Shown: positions 38,201 to 52,558, counted from the first letter of the stretch. The stretch: DNA of 64,000 nucleotides from Neurospora tetraspora (GCF_033439725.1 NW_026944383.1:744001-808000), one strand, 5' to 3'. Notes: generated by a model from the letters alone, not told the origin. A program made the numbers and translations.

Positions 38201-40390
38201 ATTTAAAGAACTTTAATAATTTTAAAGAAGGATTAAAGTTAATTAGTAACGAAATTATTAATTTATTTAATTAAATTAATTAACGTCCTTAATTATTTAT
38301 ATAATATTTTAAACCGTTTAACGCAACCTAAAATATAGAAAATAACGGTCTTACCCTTCTCCTACTATTATTCTTCGATAACGAATTTTAAAAAGATAAT
38401 AATAAAACTATTTTAAAATTAATAGAACTTACCACTTAAAATAAAATATTTATCGATTTTATATTTAACTACCTTACTCCGTTAAATATATTATTAAGTA
38501 CTCTTATTACTGGCCTTATAATAGATTTATTAGAGGTTATCTCCTTCTTAGCTTTCGAATTATAAAAAGCCGTATTTAATATTAAGAGACTTATTTAATT
38601 AATTAGGTAGTAGTAGGGTAAGATAATTATAAAAGTAGAAATTAATTACTTAATTTCTAAGGGTAGTAAATTAAATTCTATTAAATATTAAAACTTCCCT
38701 CTAGTCTTAAAGATTTACTACGATTTCGAATATTACGATTTGGGTGATTTTTTTTAAGTAAATAGAGGAAATATATTTCGATAGTTATAAAAAATGTAAT
38801 TATAGGTTGAAATCGACGAAGACGTTCCCCGCACCAAAAGTTTTTAAATCTTCGATTATATATAAATATACGTATACAAATTTAATAAATATAGTCGGTA
38901 ATTAAAAGTAAAAGTTCGCTTTATAATTAGAGGAAAGTAATAATATAATTATAATAAAGAAACATATACCTCTATATTAATTAATCGTTTATTTTAATTA
39001 ATTATTACCTACGCCGCTAAATTCAATTTCGAACTTATTTAATATAATATAGTAAACGCCTTCGTTAATGCCTACTTTAATAAGGAAATTCATACATATA
39101 TACTTCCTAATTATTGAAAGTACGGTACTATTTTTGAGATCCTTAAGGCCTTCTACAATTTCCGACGAATTCCCTTATTATAGTAACGAGAATTTAACGG
39201 GACCTTCGAAAATTTAGGGTTTAAACCGTTATTCGAAAACCCATATATTTTTAAACGTAATAAAAATTAAATTTTTTATTATATTAACGATATTATTTTC
39301 GCTTTTAATAAATTATAATATAATAAAGTTATTCGGGTTACAGAGAAGTTAGAAGAGAACTATAAATTTATTAATAATAATAACTTTTAATAATTTTTAG
39401 GTATCGAGATTATTCGAGACCGAAAAGTAGGCTATATTTAATTGTCCTAACGGGAATATATCTATAAAATTACTAAAATAATTAAGAATCCCTATATTTT
39501 CGCCTTTATTTTAATAAATAATAAAGAATTTATACTTTATAATAGCGTAGCCTCTTTTAATAAAATCTGGGAATATTAAATCGTTATTAAATTTATAATA
39601 TACGCTATTATAATTATCCAGCTTAATATTACTTTCGCTGCTAGCCGATTAGCTCGTTACAATTATAATCTCAGTTCTTAGTATCGTAAGGTTACTAATA
39701 AAATTTTCTACTACTTTTAATACTATTTTAATTTCTCTTTTTATTATAGTAAATTAACGAAATTCGAAATCGCTTTAAATACATCGTACGCTGATAATTT
39801 TCTAAATTGAAAGAATTCGTATAGATTTACAATTAATTTTTTGAGTAATTTAATTTATTAGGGTATAATTAAATAAAAGACAGTATTTACTTTAATAATA
39901 GTTGTAGAATTGTTATCGATTTTAAACGCTATTGAGGAAACTATTACTTTTATACGTCTATATAAAGAGATTGATATTCCTTTCGATAAGGATATGCTTG
40001 TGATTGGTTGTGATAATATATAGACGATCCGTATATTAATTATTAAGGTAGCGAAATTAATAATTAAATTAAAATATATTAATATTTATCGTTATTAGTT
40101 AAAGTAGGAAATTATAGAGGGAAAGATTGAAGTTAAATATTTGAAGACGACGAAGATATTAGCCGATAAATTAATGAAGGTTTTAGAATAATTGGATTAC
40201 GAGAAATTTCAGGAATTAATAGGAATAACGAATATACTAATTCGTAAGGAGATAGGGATAAATAAGGAAATTCTGGATAATATTCTGGAGGATATTTATA
40301 GTTTGGTTAGAGAAATTAACATACTAGAAGAGAAATTTTATAAATAGCTTTACTTTTACCCTATTTGGAAGGTCTGCAAGTGAGAGGGTA

Positions 40391-40562
40391 TATCAGATTT
40401 AAAGGTGGTTTCAGCCATACCATATGGAGGTTAGCGCTCTAGCTACCTGATATTGCCTGATTTCTGGGCATATTTGGGTTACCCCAGCACCCCCCATACC
40501 TTCTGAGCGAGTCAGTCACACACACTCTTCAATCAATCAATTCTGCACCGTCACATCTGACA
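40391..40562 (+). repeat. right LTR (172 bp)
   Basis: Direct repeat of 35055-35226, followed by the duplicated GCAGC. It is mutated mainly at its inner (left) end, with the outer half preserved, mirroring the left LTR. Confidence 0.85.
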
Positions 40563-41083
40563 GCAGCAACTTTCAACATGGCACCAGCATGCAAGCAGAT
40601 TCCCGCAGCGGACCGCGTCAGGAACGGTTCACGCTGTCGCGCTGTCCCTCAGGGTTCTAAAACTCCCCCAAACTGCCACCAACTCTCCACAACTGCCCGT
40701 TGCAAGTTGCCACATCCCAGTCATCAAAGACGCGTAAAGAGGTATCATTGGAAGAAAGCGAGTTGCCCCCGGCATCGGACACCACTTGTCAAGGTCCATC
40801 TCGTTCCTGAAGATCGGCGCTTTTCCGGATAAAGACTGATAAGAGCTCGCGTCGAAGGCGGTGTGACCGTGTGAGGACAAGAGGTGGCAGGTCCCCGTCG
40901 TCTCAACAATTTCCCCTTTCCTGTCCCTCGTCCAAGACAATCCTGGTAGACGTGGGCTGAGCTTTCTTAAAACAACGCTCCCATCCTCTTGACTCTTCCT
41001 ACCTAGCTTTACCCAGTTCCATTCCATAATCTTTAATACCAAACTCTCTTTCTCCTCAACTCCAACTTTCAAAGCTAGCCATC
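40563..41083. promoter_or_regulatory. promoter and leader of the acetyl-CoA acetyltransferase gene
   Basis: About 520 bases between the right LTR and the thiolase start codon, with a pyrimidine-rich last 100 bases (CTTTCTCCTCAACTCC). The retrotransposon now ends 521 bases upstream of the start codon. No specific site is claimed. Confidence 0.5.
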
Positions 41084-42552
<1,469 letters not shown>

Positions 42553-42953
42553 GTGGCTGGCGCTTGTGTCTCGATCGTTCTATATACCCACATATTTTTC
42601 CACATGGCTCGCGGAGCGGAGTTTTGGAGAATGGAAAAAGCATTATACCTTGTGATTACCACATGAGGATGACATTCTAATAAAAAGTTTTGATGATTGA
42701 TGATAGATCCACGGCCAGCTTGCCCTTCGTTAAGTCAAACCTTTAATAATACAAAAGACCCAACACATAATGCGGGTAGATTGTCCTCGGCGTGAATCAG
42801 CTTATGGCTATCTTTCGAGAAGATCATATCTTTTGAACTTATGACGGATTTGAATTCACTGCTTTACTACTCATGAAGAGAGACGAATTTCGATGGGATA
42901 GATGTAGTTCAAACTTCAATTGATCGCTCAGGTGACGGCGCGCTTGAGGTTGC
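42553..42953. other. intergenic between convergent genes
   Basis: The 3' flanks of the thiolase and WD-repeat genes. Contains AATAAAA at about 42679 that could serve the thiolase 3' end. Nothing else was seen. Confidence 0.45.
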
Positions 42954-44144
42954 TCATGCACTGGGCCGCCACGCCTTGATACAACTGTCCTCTCCGGCGG
43001 TAAATACTACCTGCTGCTCATCGACAAAGCAGAAGCTGCGAACGATCTCCGATCCATGTGCCCCTGGAAGACCTACCACAGTCTCACTATCCAAGCTCCA
43101 TGAAGCACCATTCTTGGATAGATGGATCAGCCGGAACAGCTCTTGACTATTCATCCCCCATACGTGGTTAGCACACACTCGATAGCTCGTTTCGGCCAAA
43201 AAAAGGGCAAAGTTGTTTCCCAGAAAAAAACTCACTCCTGTGTTCCAGCACCAATAACCGCCCCAGCACCCGTCACCTTGGGGATAACGTTGCACAAATA
43301 CTGGCAGTCCACCGTCTTGCGGATGTCGCCCAGGTCGAGCGTCGGCGAGCCCTTCTCGACCGTCTCGCCCATGTCGTACAGCGCGAACCGCTCGTCGTGC
43401 GACACGGCGTACACCTCGGTCTCGTTCAGGAAGCCGGCCCGGTGCACGGAGCCGTGGTTGAACGCCGCGATCACCACTTCGTCCTCGTCCGTGATGCGCG
43501 TGTCGCAGACGTTGACCAGACCATCGGTCGAGCCGGTCAGGAGCAGATGGGCGTTGGTGGGGTGGAAGGAGAGCTCTGTTACGTCGTCGCTGTGGACTTC
43601 ATCGTAGTGGATCTTGGGGGCGGAGGGGAAGCGGAGATCCCTTTTTGTTCGTGAGTTAGTGAGATTCTGGTCTGGTTTGAGGTGTTGTTGAACAGGTGAG
43701 CTTGGATGAGCTAGGGTACATGAAGTCTTACCATAGGAGAACGGATGCCTGGTGGTTAGCCAATTCCGTACCGGCAGCTAACGTATTTGTCTGTTCCGAG
43801 CAGGCAAGTGAGAGCAAACCGGGGCCTTCGCCTGGTGTCCCTATTTGCAATACCGCTGTGTTGGCCGCATCGGTTCTCAGATCCCAGAGCGAAACCGTCC
43901 CGTTCTCGCCTGCTGTAGCAACGACTGAGTTTCCGACGCTGAACGCTTCGGCGCAGCTGATGTTTCCATGGTTCGTTTGGACTTTCTTGAGAGGTCCCTG
44001 GTTCAGGCGCAGAGGGTTGAAGATGGAGAGACTTTGGTCGGAGCCAACGGCTGCTAGGCCGGCAGAGACGGGGACGATGTCTGTGATGTAGGTGGGTTCT
44101 GAACCGGGATACTTGAACCCGTCGGTGCAAGATAGGGCATACAT
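42954..44144 (-). CDS. WD40 repeat protein, WDR89-like
   Basis: Three minus-strand exons (44144-43732, 43640-43236, 43185-42954) give 349 residues. Beta-propeller repeats are visible: TYITDIVPVSAGLAAVGSDQ with LSIFN, NISCAEAFSVGNSVVATAGE with TVSLWDLR, VLLWDLRF, VTELSFHPTNAHLLLTGSTD with LVNVCDTR, and a final VVFTAGEDSCIKAWRPSA. Spacing and the VLLWDLRF-type repeat fit the WDR89 family, whose molecular role is unknown; such proteins are usually scaffolds in nucleus or cytosol. The start at 44144 (MYALSCTDGFKYPGSEP) is preferred over an in-frame ATG 81 bases upstream because the shorter form begins at the first propeller strand, but this is not decisive. The last intron acceptor was chosen among two nearby AGs by reading frame (QDYRVCANHVWG). 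Confidence 0.75.
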
Positions 44145-44977
44145 CTTGACTGGCTTATTTTCCGGGGGTTGAATGATTTTGTTCTGGTACAATCGTTCGC
44201 AAAAGATTTGTGAGAGACTTCTCAAATATGTGTAAGTCGACTTAAGCTGTACGAAGTCTTAGTCTTGATGTTTCGGTCTTGAACGGTCCTAGTGTCTACC
44301 TGTCCACGGTACTCACATCAGATGAAAAAGTAAGTAATCCGACTTCCCAAACAGATCACGCTATCATCCACTGGTCACAACTAAAAATTATTCGAGGATT
44401 TATTGTTTTTGTTTTTTTAGGTTGGTAGTTGAACCTCAGCTTGAAATGATAACTTCTTCAATAAGCGCACTTCGGATCGCAAGCCGTGGCAGCTGTCCGC
44501 CAGCTGCTGACTGACCAATCCTAAGCAGGTACGCCACAACTGACGGGACGTGCACGGCCGTTGAGGTTTTGAGCTCTGCGGGTAGGAGCCCGGACCCCTG
44601 TCGAGCTCTAGAACGATTACGAAATGGGAAGTCGAAGCTCTCAAGTTCAATCTGGACAGCTGGTATCATGAAAGCCGCTGCCGTGGACGCTACACTACAC
44701 ACTGCGCTATAGGTGTAGCTACTGGTAGTGACTACCCCACGATTTGTTGATGTTATTTACCCGACCTCCTTCTAAGAAGGGTGCTTGTGTTCAGTTGGCC
44801 TAACCACGAATACTTTCAACATCTGTTCCTTTTTTTGGGATCCCACTGCAACGGACATCCACGGACTGCAAACAACGTTATTGCTGACGATCTGTTGCTT
44901 ATACATCACAAGTCTGATAATGGCATGATTCCTTCCTTTGGGTTTGCCTCTACTACGTTTCCCAGGAGTCGACAACC
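44145..44977. promoter_or_regulatory. divergent promoter region of the WD gene and hrd3
   Basis: About 830 bases between divergent starts. No supported gene or repeat. It presumably holds both promoters. Confidence 0.45.
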
Positions 44978-47693
44978 ATGAGGCGCTTTCTCCTGTACAT
45001 ATCCCGTATGCTTGCAAACCCCAGGCCACTCTGCTCTCCTGGAGCGCCAGACACTGACATCATTGTCCCCCAGTGCTATTGCAGGTCGTTGTGTTCTCCC
45101 ACGCGAATGCGCCGGACAATCAACAACATGTACTTTCTGGAGATAGATCGAATGGAGCAACAGGCAATACACTCCCCGCCGAGCTCCCTGCCGCACAGCA
45201 TGTTCAACCAGGTATGCGCACTTGAACAAAGACGAAAGCTCAGGGCTGGAAGGACAAGTTGCTGACAGATAATCAGGTGCTGACCACGTCGACACCGCTC
45301 TGGTCGAGTTGCGAAAGCTACACCAACCTTTGCACCATAAGATACGAAAGAACCCCGGCATTTTGAGAACCGTTCTACATCTTGCTACCAAAGCATTACC
45401 GGCTGTCCGACTTACTGCTCCCTCACCCGATTCCTCCAACGATGCCGTCAGTGGCCCGCTTCTCCATGCGACCAGGCTCCTCGAGGAGTCCGCACAGAAG
45501 AACAACTCCGATGCGCTCTATATCCTAGGCGACATGAACTTCTACGGCAACTTCTCCCACCCCAGGAATCTCAAGACGGCCTTCGATTACTACCAAAAGC
45601 TTGCCTTGCTCAATGGAAACAGCTCGGCAATGTACATGATGGGAGTGATGTACTCTACAGGAGTGGGAGGCGCCGTGGAGCCGGACCAGGCCAGAGCTCT
45701 GCTTTATTACACCTTTGCTGCCAACCAAGGCCACACGAGGGCCGAGATGGCTGTGGCACATCGTCATTATGCGGGAATCGGAACCACCAAGAACTGCGAG
45801 ACGGCGGTCAAATACTACAAAAGGGTCGGCGATAAAGCAATTGCGTGGTACCGCTCAGGACCTCCCGGCGGCATGAGCTGGATATCGGAATCTCACCGCA
45901 TCGCCGACGAACTTGGAGGTATATATGGTGCAGGAGCGAGTGTGTCCAGTTCGGGTCAAAACGCACCTCACAAAAACCCCACCTCTGACGCACAGGCTTC
46001 CATCGAGGATATTCTCGAGTACCTCGACCTGATGTCTCAGAAGGGCGACGTCAAGGCGACTTTTAACCTGGGCCGTATATTTTACGACGGCCAGAGAAAC
46101 CTCCCGCGTGACTACGCCAAGGCCAGGGAATACTTCCTGAAGGTAGCCGGTAAAACCTGGAATAAGAAAGGACAGGTTTTCGAAAACAAGACGCCCAGTT
46201 TTCACACTATCAGTTGCAGAGCAGCTGGATACATCGGGCGCATGTATTTGCGAGGAGAGGGTGTTGAACAGAACTTCAGGCTGGCCGAGTTCTGGTTTAG
46301 ACGCGGCAATGAGCAAGCTGACCAACAGTCTCGCCATGGACTCGGACTGATGTACCTGAATGGTTACGGCGTGGAACGAAACCTCGACCTGGCCCTCAAG
46401 TACTTCAATGCGGCAGCGGAGACTGTATATCCACCCTCTCATGTGCAGCTCGCTGCGCTGTACCTCGATCAAGGTCAGTCCGATGAGGATATCTACGCAG
46501 CAAACCATCACCTGGATCTGGCGGCTAAGTACTACAATATGGAGGCATATTACTATATCGGAGAGATGACCTATTTCGGTCTTGGCCGCGAAAGATCATG
46601 CGAGGTTGCGCTTAATTACTACAAAGCTGTCGCGGAGAAGGTAGAGCCGTTTGTCTCATGCTGGGCTGAGGCTAACTTGGCCTACGACGCGGGTGAGACT
46701 GAGTTGGCCTTCCTCGAATACCTACACGCGGCAGAACAGGGATACGAAACCGCTCAGAACAATGTTGCGTACATACTCGACCCTCAGAAGTCCTACTTGA
46801 CTATCCCGCAGTGGCTGTACCCCAAGACCCAGAAGCCGGCACTTCTTCAAAACCCGGCGCTCGCACTCATCTACTGGACACGGTCCTCTAGGCAAGGCAA
46901 CATTGACGCTACTGTCAAGATGGGCGACTATTACCTCGGCGGGATAGGAACGGAAGCTGATGTCGATAAGGCCGTTCAGTGTTATACTGCAGCTTCAGAA
47001 CATTATCAGAGCGCGCAGGCGTTGTGGAACTTGGGCTGGATGCATGAGAATGGCATTGGCTTAACTCAAGACTATCATCTTGCTAAGCGGTATTACGACA
47101 CTGCTCTGGAAACAAACGACGAGGCATACCTACCCGTCTCTCTCAGCTTATTGAAGCTGCGGGCGAGAAGCGCTTGGAATACTTTCACCAACGGTCGGAT
47201 CAACTCTATCCAAGACGAGCCAAGTGAGTACCATCCCCTGACCAGGTACATATCAAAGAGACCCAGCTAACAGTCAACAGCCGAGAAAAAGGAATGGTCA
47301 CTCAGTGAATGGATCAATAACTTCTTACAGGATGAGATGGGCTATTACGGAGATGATATGTATGACGGCTATGAGGATGCGATGCCTGGTGCCGATTCCG
47401 ATCTGGGTGCCTTTGAGGAAGGGGACATCCTGGAGACGTTGGTGATTATGGGTCTCGCTGCCGCTCTTGTCTTCTTAGTATTGTATCGCCAACAGCGACA
47501 GCAAGCAGCTCGGCGGCAGCAGGAAGACGAGGCAAGGAGACAACAGCAAGAACAGCAAGGCCAAGGCGTTAGAGTAGCTGGCGGAGCGTTTGCTAACGGA
47601 CAACAGCAGCAACAGGCAGGGAATGGGGGCTTCTTCCCTCAACCTGGCGCTCCAGGCTTTGGGCAATGGGCTGTTGGTGGCGTGGGCCACTGA
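44978..47693 (+). CDS. hrd3: HRD3/SEL1L, ER-associated degradation adaptor
   Basis: Four exons (44978-45005, 45074-45211, 45277-47223, 47281-47693) give 841 residues. A clean signal peptide arises only after joining exons 1 and 2: MRRFLLYISLLLQVVVFSHA. The lumenal body has many Sel1 (TPR-like) repeats, for example NSDALYILGDMNFYGNFSHP, GNSSAMYMMGVMYSTGVGG, GYIGRMYLRGEGVEQN, SRHGLGLMYLNGYGVERN and ALWNLGWMHENGIG. A single membrane segment lies at about 755-773 (ETLVIMGLAAALVFLVLY), followed by a cytosolic Gln/Arg-rich tail. HRD3 partners the E3 ligase HRD1 and recruits misfolded glycoproteins for retrotranslocation. Acceptor choice for exon 2 (AG at 45072-45073 rather than 11 bases later) is set by frame. 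N-glycosylation sequons (NNS, NFS, NSS) fit a lumenal domain. Identification is firm. Confidence 0.93.
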
Positions 47694-48462
47694 GCAGCTG
47701 GTGGCATGGCTTTGCAACTTTTTATCTCACCTTTTCTCTGCATCTTTAGTGTTTACCACGAGCAGTATTCTTGAGCTATTACTGAGCGATGGCGTATGGG
47801 GATTTGAAATACGTACAACTGTATACTACAACAGACGTTAGAATGGTCATGGTTGAGAGTAGTCATACAAACACCGTTCTTGAACCAGAGGCCGATGTTG
47901 CTGTTAGTGCGAGTTAGCCACTAACACATTTTCAGGTCACAAACTTCTCTGCAACAGAATGGGCGTGGCCAACCAAACAAACAGATGACGCCGGGAGTCG
48001 ATCCGCAGTAGGCATCCGGCTCCCTTTGCGATCTTGAAAAAAACTTTGATCAAGATGTTTGCTTTGAGTGCTCGTGAGGACCTCCAGCTTCCTCTGCGGA
48101 CCGGGGCGTGATGCAGCGGCTCTGGGCAACTGCTACAGCACCGTAATAGCAGGTACTACACGCTAACACCACCATCTCTACCCCCCGTAAGCAAGGCAAT
48201 CACTTAGCAGGCCCGCAGGCAGCGCCTACCACCTCACCACTCATAGGTCCAAGATCTCCGTTTGCTTCGCAGATTCTCTCACCTCACATTTTCAACCACA
48301 ATTGATCATTTTCCGTCGGGTTCGGTCGTCACTCAACAATCTCAAGGACACAAGAATGCAGTCACACGCAATCTGGTACTAGCCTGTACAAAGACCAATT
48401 CCAGCACTCCCCAAACCGGCGCGCAACCCCTCACAGCATTCACCAACCTACTCACTTGGAGA
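47694..48462. promoter_or_regulatory. intergenic; hrd3 3' end and promoter of the Mei5-like gene
   Basis: The 3' flank of hrd3 and promoter of the next gene. An in-frame upstream ATG at 48262 could extend the next protein by 67 residues of low-complexity sequence but has no family support. Confidence 0.4.
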
Positions 48463-49681
48463 ATGTCATCTCACGCAACACCAGGACCAGCATCCAAGCG
48501 CCGCCGTGTCGAGCTGGCAAACGCTACACTGCGGAGACCGTTTCGGTCTCCCATGATCAACCGCACAACATCTGGTGACAAGTCAACTCCCACGGCGACA
48601 AGGCAAGGGAAAACGACGCAAGTACGAGCGGCAGTGGGTAGTAGTGGTGCCGCCGATGTCGGGGGAGGAGAAGAAGAGGAAGAAGAAGATGATGACGACG
48701 ACGAAGAAACAAGTTTCTCCTCGGTGCCGACGCCAGTAGTGAGAAAAGCATCAAAAAGCAGTCTTCACCGTAGTAGCGGTGCTGGTCCCAGTACGAGTAC
48801 ACAACGGAACGCGAAACCACCTCTTCTGGATTTGAACAACAAGGAGGAGCAGCAGAAAGGGCCTCGAGCTACGTCTGGTATCAATCGGAGGCGAAGCAGC
48901 ATCGGGTCAGGGTCTACTACTGGCTCTAATATCACTTCTTCGCGCCCTTCCGTTGGTCAAAGCCTTACCAAAAGGACAGTTGTTGGTGAAGCCGCTCCAG
49001 ATGGTAATGACGACATCTTGGCCGGACTGCAAAAATCTCACAGGGAGGCGAAGGCTCATTTGAGCGCCATGCAAAAGCAATTGGATCTCATCAGGCAGGC
49101 GAAGCGTATTGAGGTGGCATCACGGAAGGCTGTTGAGGAGGGGAGCAAGGAGCGACGACGGCAGGACGCAACGGTCATTGACGCCGAGTTGAAAGAGCTA
49201 GTGCAGAAATGGAAGCTTGCGAGCAGACAGGCGGCAGAAGAACTGTTTGAGCTTATCAAGGGGAGGGTGGCGGATATGGGCGGGGCCAAGGCGTGGAGGG
49301 AGACGAGGAGGAGGCAGATGGAGGGGTTTCATTCTGCTTGGGATGATGACGGGCAGAAGGGGAAGAAGAGAAAGGGAGATGCTGATGAGCGGGAGATTGA
49401 AGACTCCGATGTCAGCGATGATGGAGGTCTTGATGACGGCGACGGGCAATTCTCACAGGGAGCTGGAAACAATGATGACGGTGAGGGGAGTGCGGAAGAC
49501 GACTCCGAGGACTCGGTAAGGTTACTGTGGCAAAGGTGAGTGTCACTGACAGAAAAATAAGGGGCTAACTTTACGCACGTGTTGCTTCTAGGGATTTACC
49601 ATGCTCATGATGCTGCAAAGCCTTAACATAGAGCCTGACGTCTTGGGGTACGATCCGAACGAAGACAAGTGGCTGGATTAG
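48463..49681 (+). CDS. Mei5/Sfr1-like recombination accessory protein
   Basis: Two exons (48463-49515, 49592-49681) give 380 residues. The N-terminus carries KRRRVELANATLRRPFRSPM, the conserved Lys/Arg-Pro-Phe-x-Ser-Pro box near the start of Sfr1/Mei5 proteins. The middle is Ser/Thr- and acid-rich with an extended Glu/Asp run. Residues about 190-270 form a predicted coiled coil (LQKSHREAKAHLSAMQKQLD, then ELVQKWKLASRQAAEELFEL), and the C-terminus after the intron (GFTMLMMLQSLNIEPDVLGY) matches the family's terminal motif. In yeasts the Swi5-Sfr1/Sae3-Mei5 complex stabilises Rad51 or Dmc1 filaments in homologous recombination; it is nuclear. The sequence family evolves fast, so the call rests on the two terminal motifs plus coiled coil. 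Another coiled-coil nuclear protein is possible but less likely. Confidence 0.7.
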
Positions 49682-51580
49682 AGGCCTGGAACTCTTTATG
49701 AAAGGAAAGAGAGAGAAAAGAAGAGCAAAAGGGAACCCAGGAGGTGCCATCTGGCCCCCCACAGTCTGGAATGATCACTTGACGGATCAGACCAACGGTT
49801 TCTCTCTTCCGCCAGGATGAAGGCCACCTGCCTCATCTCAAAAGGCCAAGTCATCGCGAGGAATTACCGTTCCAAGACACTTAATGTGTCACAGCTCCGA
49901 GATTATATATCTCTATCCGACAATCAGGAGGCCATAAGTGTGTCTTTGTACGCCAGACATGTAGGCCACTCTCAATGCGGGCGAGACCTGATTTATCGAG
50001 TAGGTACATGATCTTTGCGAGACATTCGATATCCGCGGCAGGCAATGCACACAAGGGCAGTTATTTAGGACATTGTCTAAACCTATGTCCCTTCAGCGGT
50101 CCTTGTTAGCATCCATCACAGGCTTCAAGCTTGGTGGTTAGTTGTCACGGGTTCCCAGTTCTAGTGTGGCCTCCGACGGCAACCTTACCCGTTTCCCCCG
50201 GATTGAATCAAATTCGAGTTACCAGGAGCTTCTGTGGTGTTTCTTCATTCCAGCCACAGGATTTGCCACGGCCAGTCTACGGTGCCCGAGGCGGAGGGAC
50301 AGGAAAGGATAGCCCAACTGCTGCCGCCGACAGTGTCGGCGAAGGTAGTGATATGGCCTGTGCAACTCTTCAGGGGTTCCGGCTCGGCAAACAACTGAAA
50401 CTCAGATAGGGGTACGACCTCAGGTCTGATGAAACCTGCCGTACAAAGGAGCAACCGCCCGGGCGCCACTGCCGTTTCGTAGCCTTTGCTACAGTTCGAA
50501 CTGGGATCATGCCCGCTTGCACGTTCGCTGCAGTTTGTGGCTCGCAGACTCGCAGTCGACCTCCCCCGGATCCCCGGGTTGCTACAGTAGCGGCCGATTT
50601 GTATGCAAGTCAAGCAAGCGCGATCTGGGGATGGACCACGACCACGCATTGCAACGACAAGAGAAGCCCCTGGTTCCAGGTCTCATCCTTTCTCTTACAC
50701 ATACATGACTCCCCCTTATTACGGTGACTCCCGCCTCTCTGTCCTTTCTTTGGCTGACGTACCAACCCTGGTCTCCCTTGGGAATGAATAGATAGAGACA
50801 ATATGGTGAACCACTGTCGGAAACCCACATGGTCGGCCTCCCTAGGGTAAACCACGGAATCTTCCATTCAGACCGTGTACCGTGATTTGCGCCTGCCCTG
50901 CCTGCGAGTTGGACAAGTGCCGTTTCACGACCGAGCACGTATCACAAGATCTCTGGGAATGGATTGAAAGCAGGCAGGTCTCTCTGAGGTCTGTCTTCTT
51001 GACGGAGTGATCTGCTCTCGGTCCCAAGCCTTGGCAGTTTTGTTCCGTCTTCCTCTCTCTCCGTTTCACTCGCCTCACTACGGTAGTAGTCGCCCTCACT
51101 CACAGGAGTAGATGTGTGTCTGGGTTCTCTTCTTTCTGTCTCATCACTCGTGGCACCAACCCGGCATTCCACTCTTCCTTCCCTCCTGTCTGGTGAGACC
51201 GCTGCTACGAGAGATCCCCATGCTGCTGGGCGGCAGAAGGAAGGTTCTAAAGAGTGCTGGTTCCTGATCACTTCCTCTTAGCTTGTTCCTTCGTTTTCTC
51301 CTTTCTGTTTCTGGCTCTTGTTCATAATACTAATTCCCCTTCTGAACCCCATTGTTCATCTTGTCATATCCTTTCTCAGACCCCGCCGCCGACATTCTTG
51401 ACAAACTCACTAAGAGAGAGTCGGCTTATTATTTGAGTCTTGATCCATCCATTCATTATTACACATTGAATACTCGGACTGCTCCACCTGGACTTCACTG
51501 TTGTCTACATATCCCTTATTGGAGTGTTATTGATTATCACTCGTTATCACATCCTACTGGCTTGGGATTAGACAACAATC
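49682..51580. other. 1.9-kb intergenic region with long leader of next gene
   Basis: No supported coding sequence. The 300 bases before 51581 are CT-rich and look like a long 5' leader with several short upstream frames. No RIP pattern or RNA gene was recognised. Confidence 0.4.
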
Positions 51581-52558
51581 ATGGCGGCGTCCGAGTCGAT
51601 AGTCAAACACACTCTCTTATTATCGAGGATAGTCTCGCGAGAGTTTAGAGAGCATAACAACTGTACTCGAGGGCCAGATGGCTTCATCGACCCGGATAGT
51701 TGTTATGTCCCCTTTTGGTACACAAGAGTAAGTTGTCCCTCTTCAGTTCACTCGATCACTCACCAACCAACCCGACCAACTCCTCCAATCCTCATGGAGA
51801 AACTGTCAGTAGTAGACTTCATCAGTTCCTTTGCTAACTCTATCATCAACATCAGACGGGCGTCATAGTGAAATGGTCTCTCTTCCTCGGCCTAAGTACC
51901 TTCTTCGGGCTCTACCTCATCCTAGGCTACCTACACGCCAAAAGGCGGATGACCAAGGGTCAACCACCCATGGCTTATCATAGGGTAAGCATTTTTTTGT
52001 CCTCTTTTCTTCTCTTGTTTCCCATACCTCCCTCCTCCTTCATGATCCTTCATATACCCCCTCTTATATCCAATCCAACCCAATCCAACCCAATCCAATC
52101 CAAGAAAATATAAACTAACATCGCCAAAAAAGTGGCTCGTCGCCCGCCATGATCTCGCCCGCGTAGACCCTCGCTACCCCTACCCCCAAACAACCTTCCA
52201 ACCTTATAGTCAAGGACAACAACAGCCCTACGGAAACTACGGAATGCACCCCGTCCCTCCACCAGTCTATGACCCCGACGCTCCTCGTCCCCCGATGTAC
52301 CCGGGACCTCCTCCGGCCATGGCCATGGCCATGGTGCAACCGCCGGATGGAGCGACGAAGGTCGATCCTATGCAACAGGCACTGGCGCCGGCGTCAGTGC
52401 CGGTGCTACCGCCGCTGTACTCTGGCCGAAACGACGGCAACGGTGGTGGTGAGGAGCAGTATGAAGCGCCGCCTGGACCACCACCGTCAGCACAAGCACA
52501 GGTACAGGGACCGATAAGGCAGCAGGGAACGGGTGGGACGAATCCCTTTCGGGATTGA
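51581..52558 (+). CDS. single-pass membrane protein, RCR-like family
   Basis: Three exons (51581-51727, 51856-51984, 52133-52558) in phase 0 give 233 residues. A short Cys-containing N-terminal ectodomain (NNCTRGPDGFIDPDSCYVPF) leads through WYTRTGVIVKW into one membrane helix at about residues 52-74 (WSLFLGLSTFFGLYLILGYL), then a basic stop-transfer AKRRM and a Pro/Tyr-rich cytosolic tail with PPVYDPDAP-, PPPP- and QYEAPPGPP-like segments. This layout (short lumen, TG-I-V-W helix, basic stop, PY-rich tail) is shared by a widespread fungal family related to RCR1/RCR2, Golgi/vacuole adaptors that use PY motifs to engage Rsp5-type ubiquitin ligases and affect chitin deposition. Membership is by architecture, so function is tentative. 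Intron 2 holds a CAATC-type tandem repeat. Confidence 0.65.
52070..52102 (+). repeat. short CCAATCCAAC tandem repeat in an intron
   Basis: Three to four copies of CCAATCCAAC and its shortened form inside intron 2 of the RCR-like gene. Confidence 0.7.

Larger units (their letters stand above)
35055..40562 (+). mobile_element. fossil Ty1/Copia LTR retrotransposon, RIP-degraded
   Basis: A 5.5-kb element bounded by two 172-base direct repeats, with LTR ends of TGTCAGA...TCTGACA type and a perfect 5-bp target duplication GCAGC at 35050-35054 and 40563-40567. The interior is extremely AT-rich with CpA/TpG depletion. It is broken: dozens of stops in every frame and no coding frame left. Near the 3' end, the plus strand still recalls the RNase H to LTR region of Copia polyproteins, giving the family and orientation. 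A purine-rich stretch lies just before the right repeat. The LTRs differ at about 30 positions, by my count all transitions, so RIP rather than slow drift explains them and no age in years can be derived; insertion is older than at least one sexual cycle. Confidence 0.85.

Noticed and set aside
48262-48462. Upstream in-frame extension of the Mei5/Sfr1-like protein
   Set aside because: The added 67 residues are low complexity without family support, and the ATG at 48463 directly precedes the conserved KRRRVELAN region.
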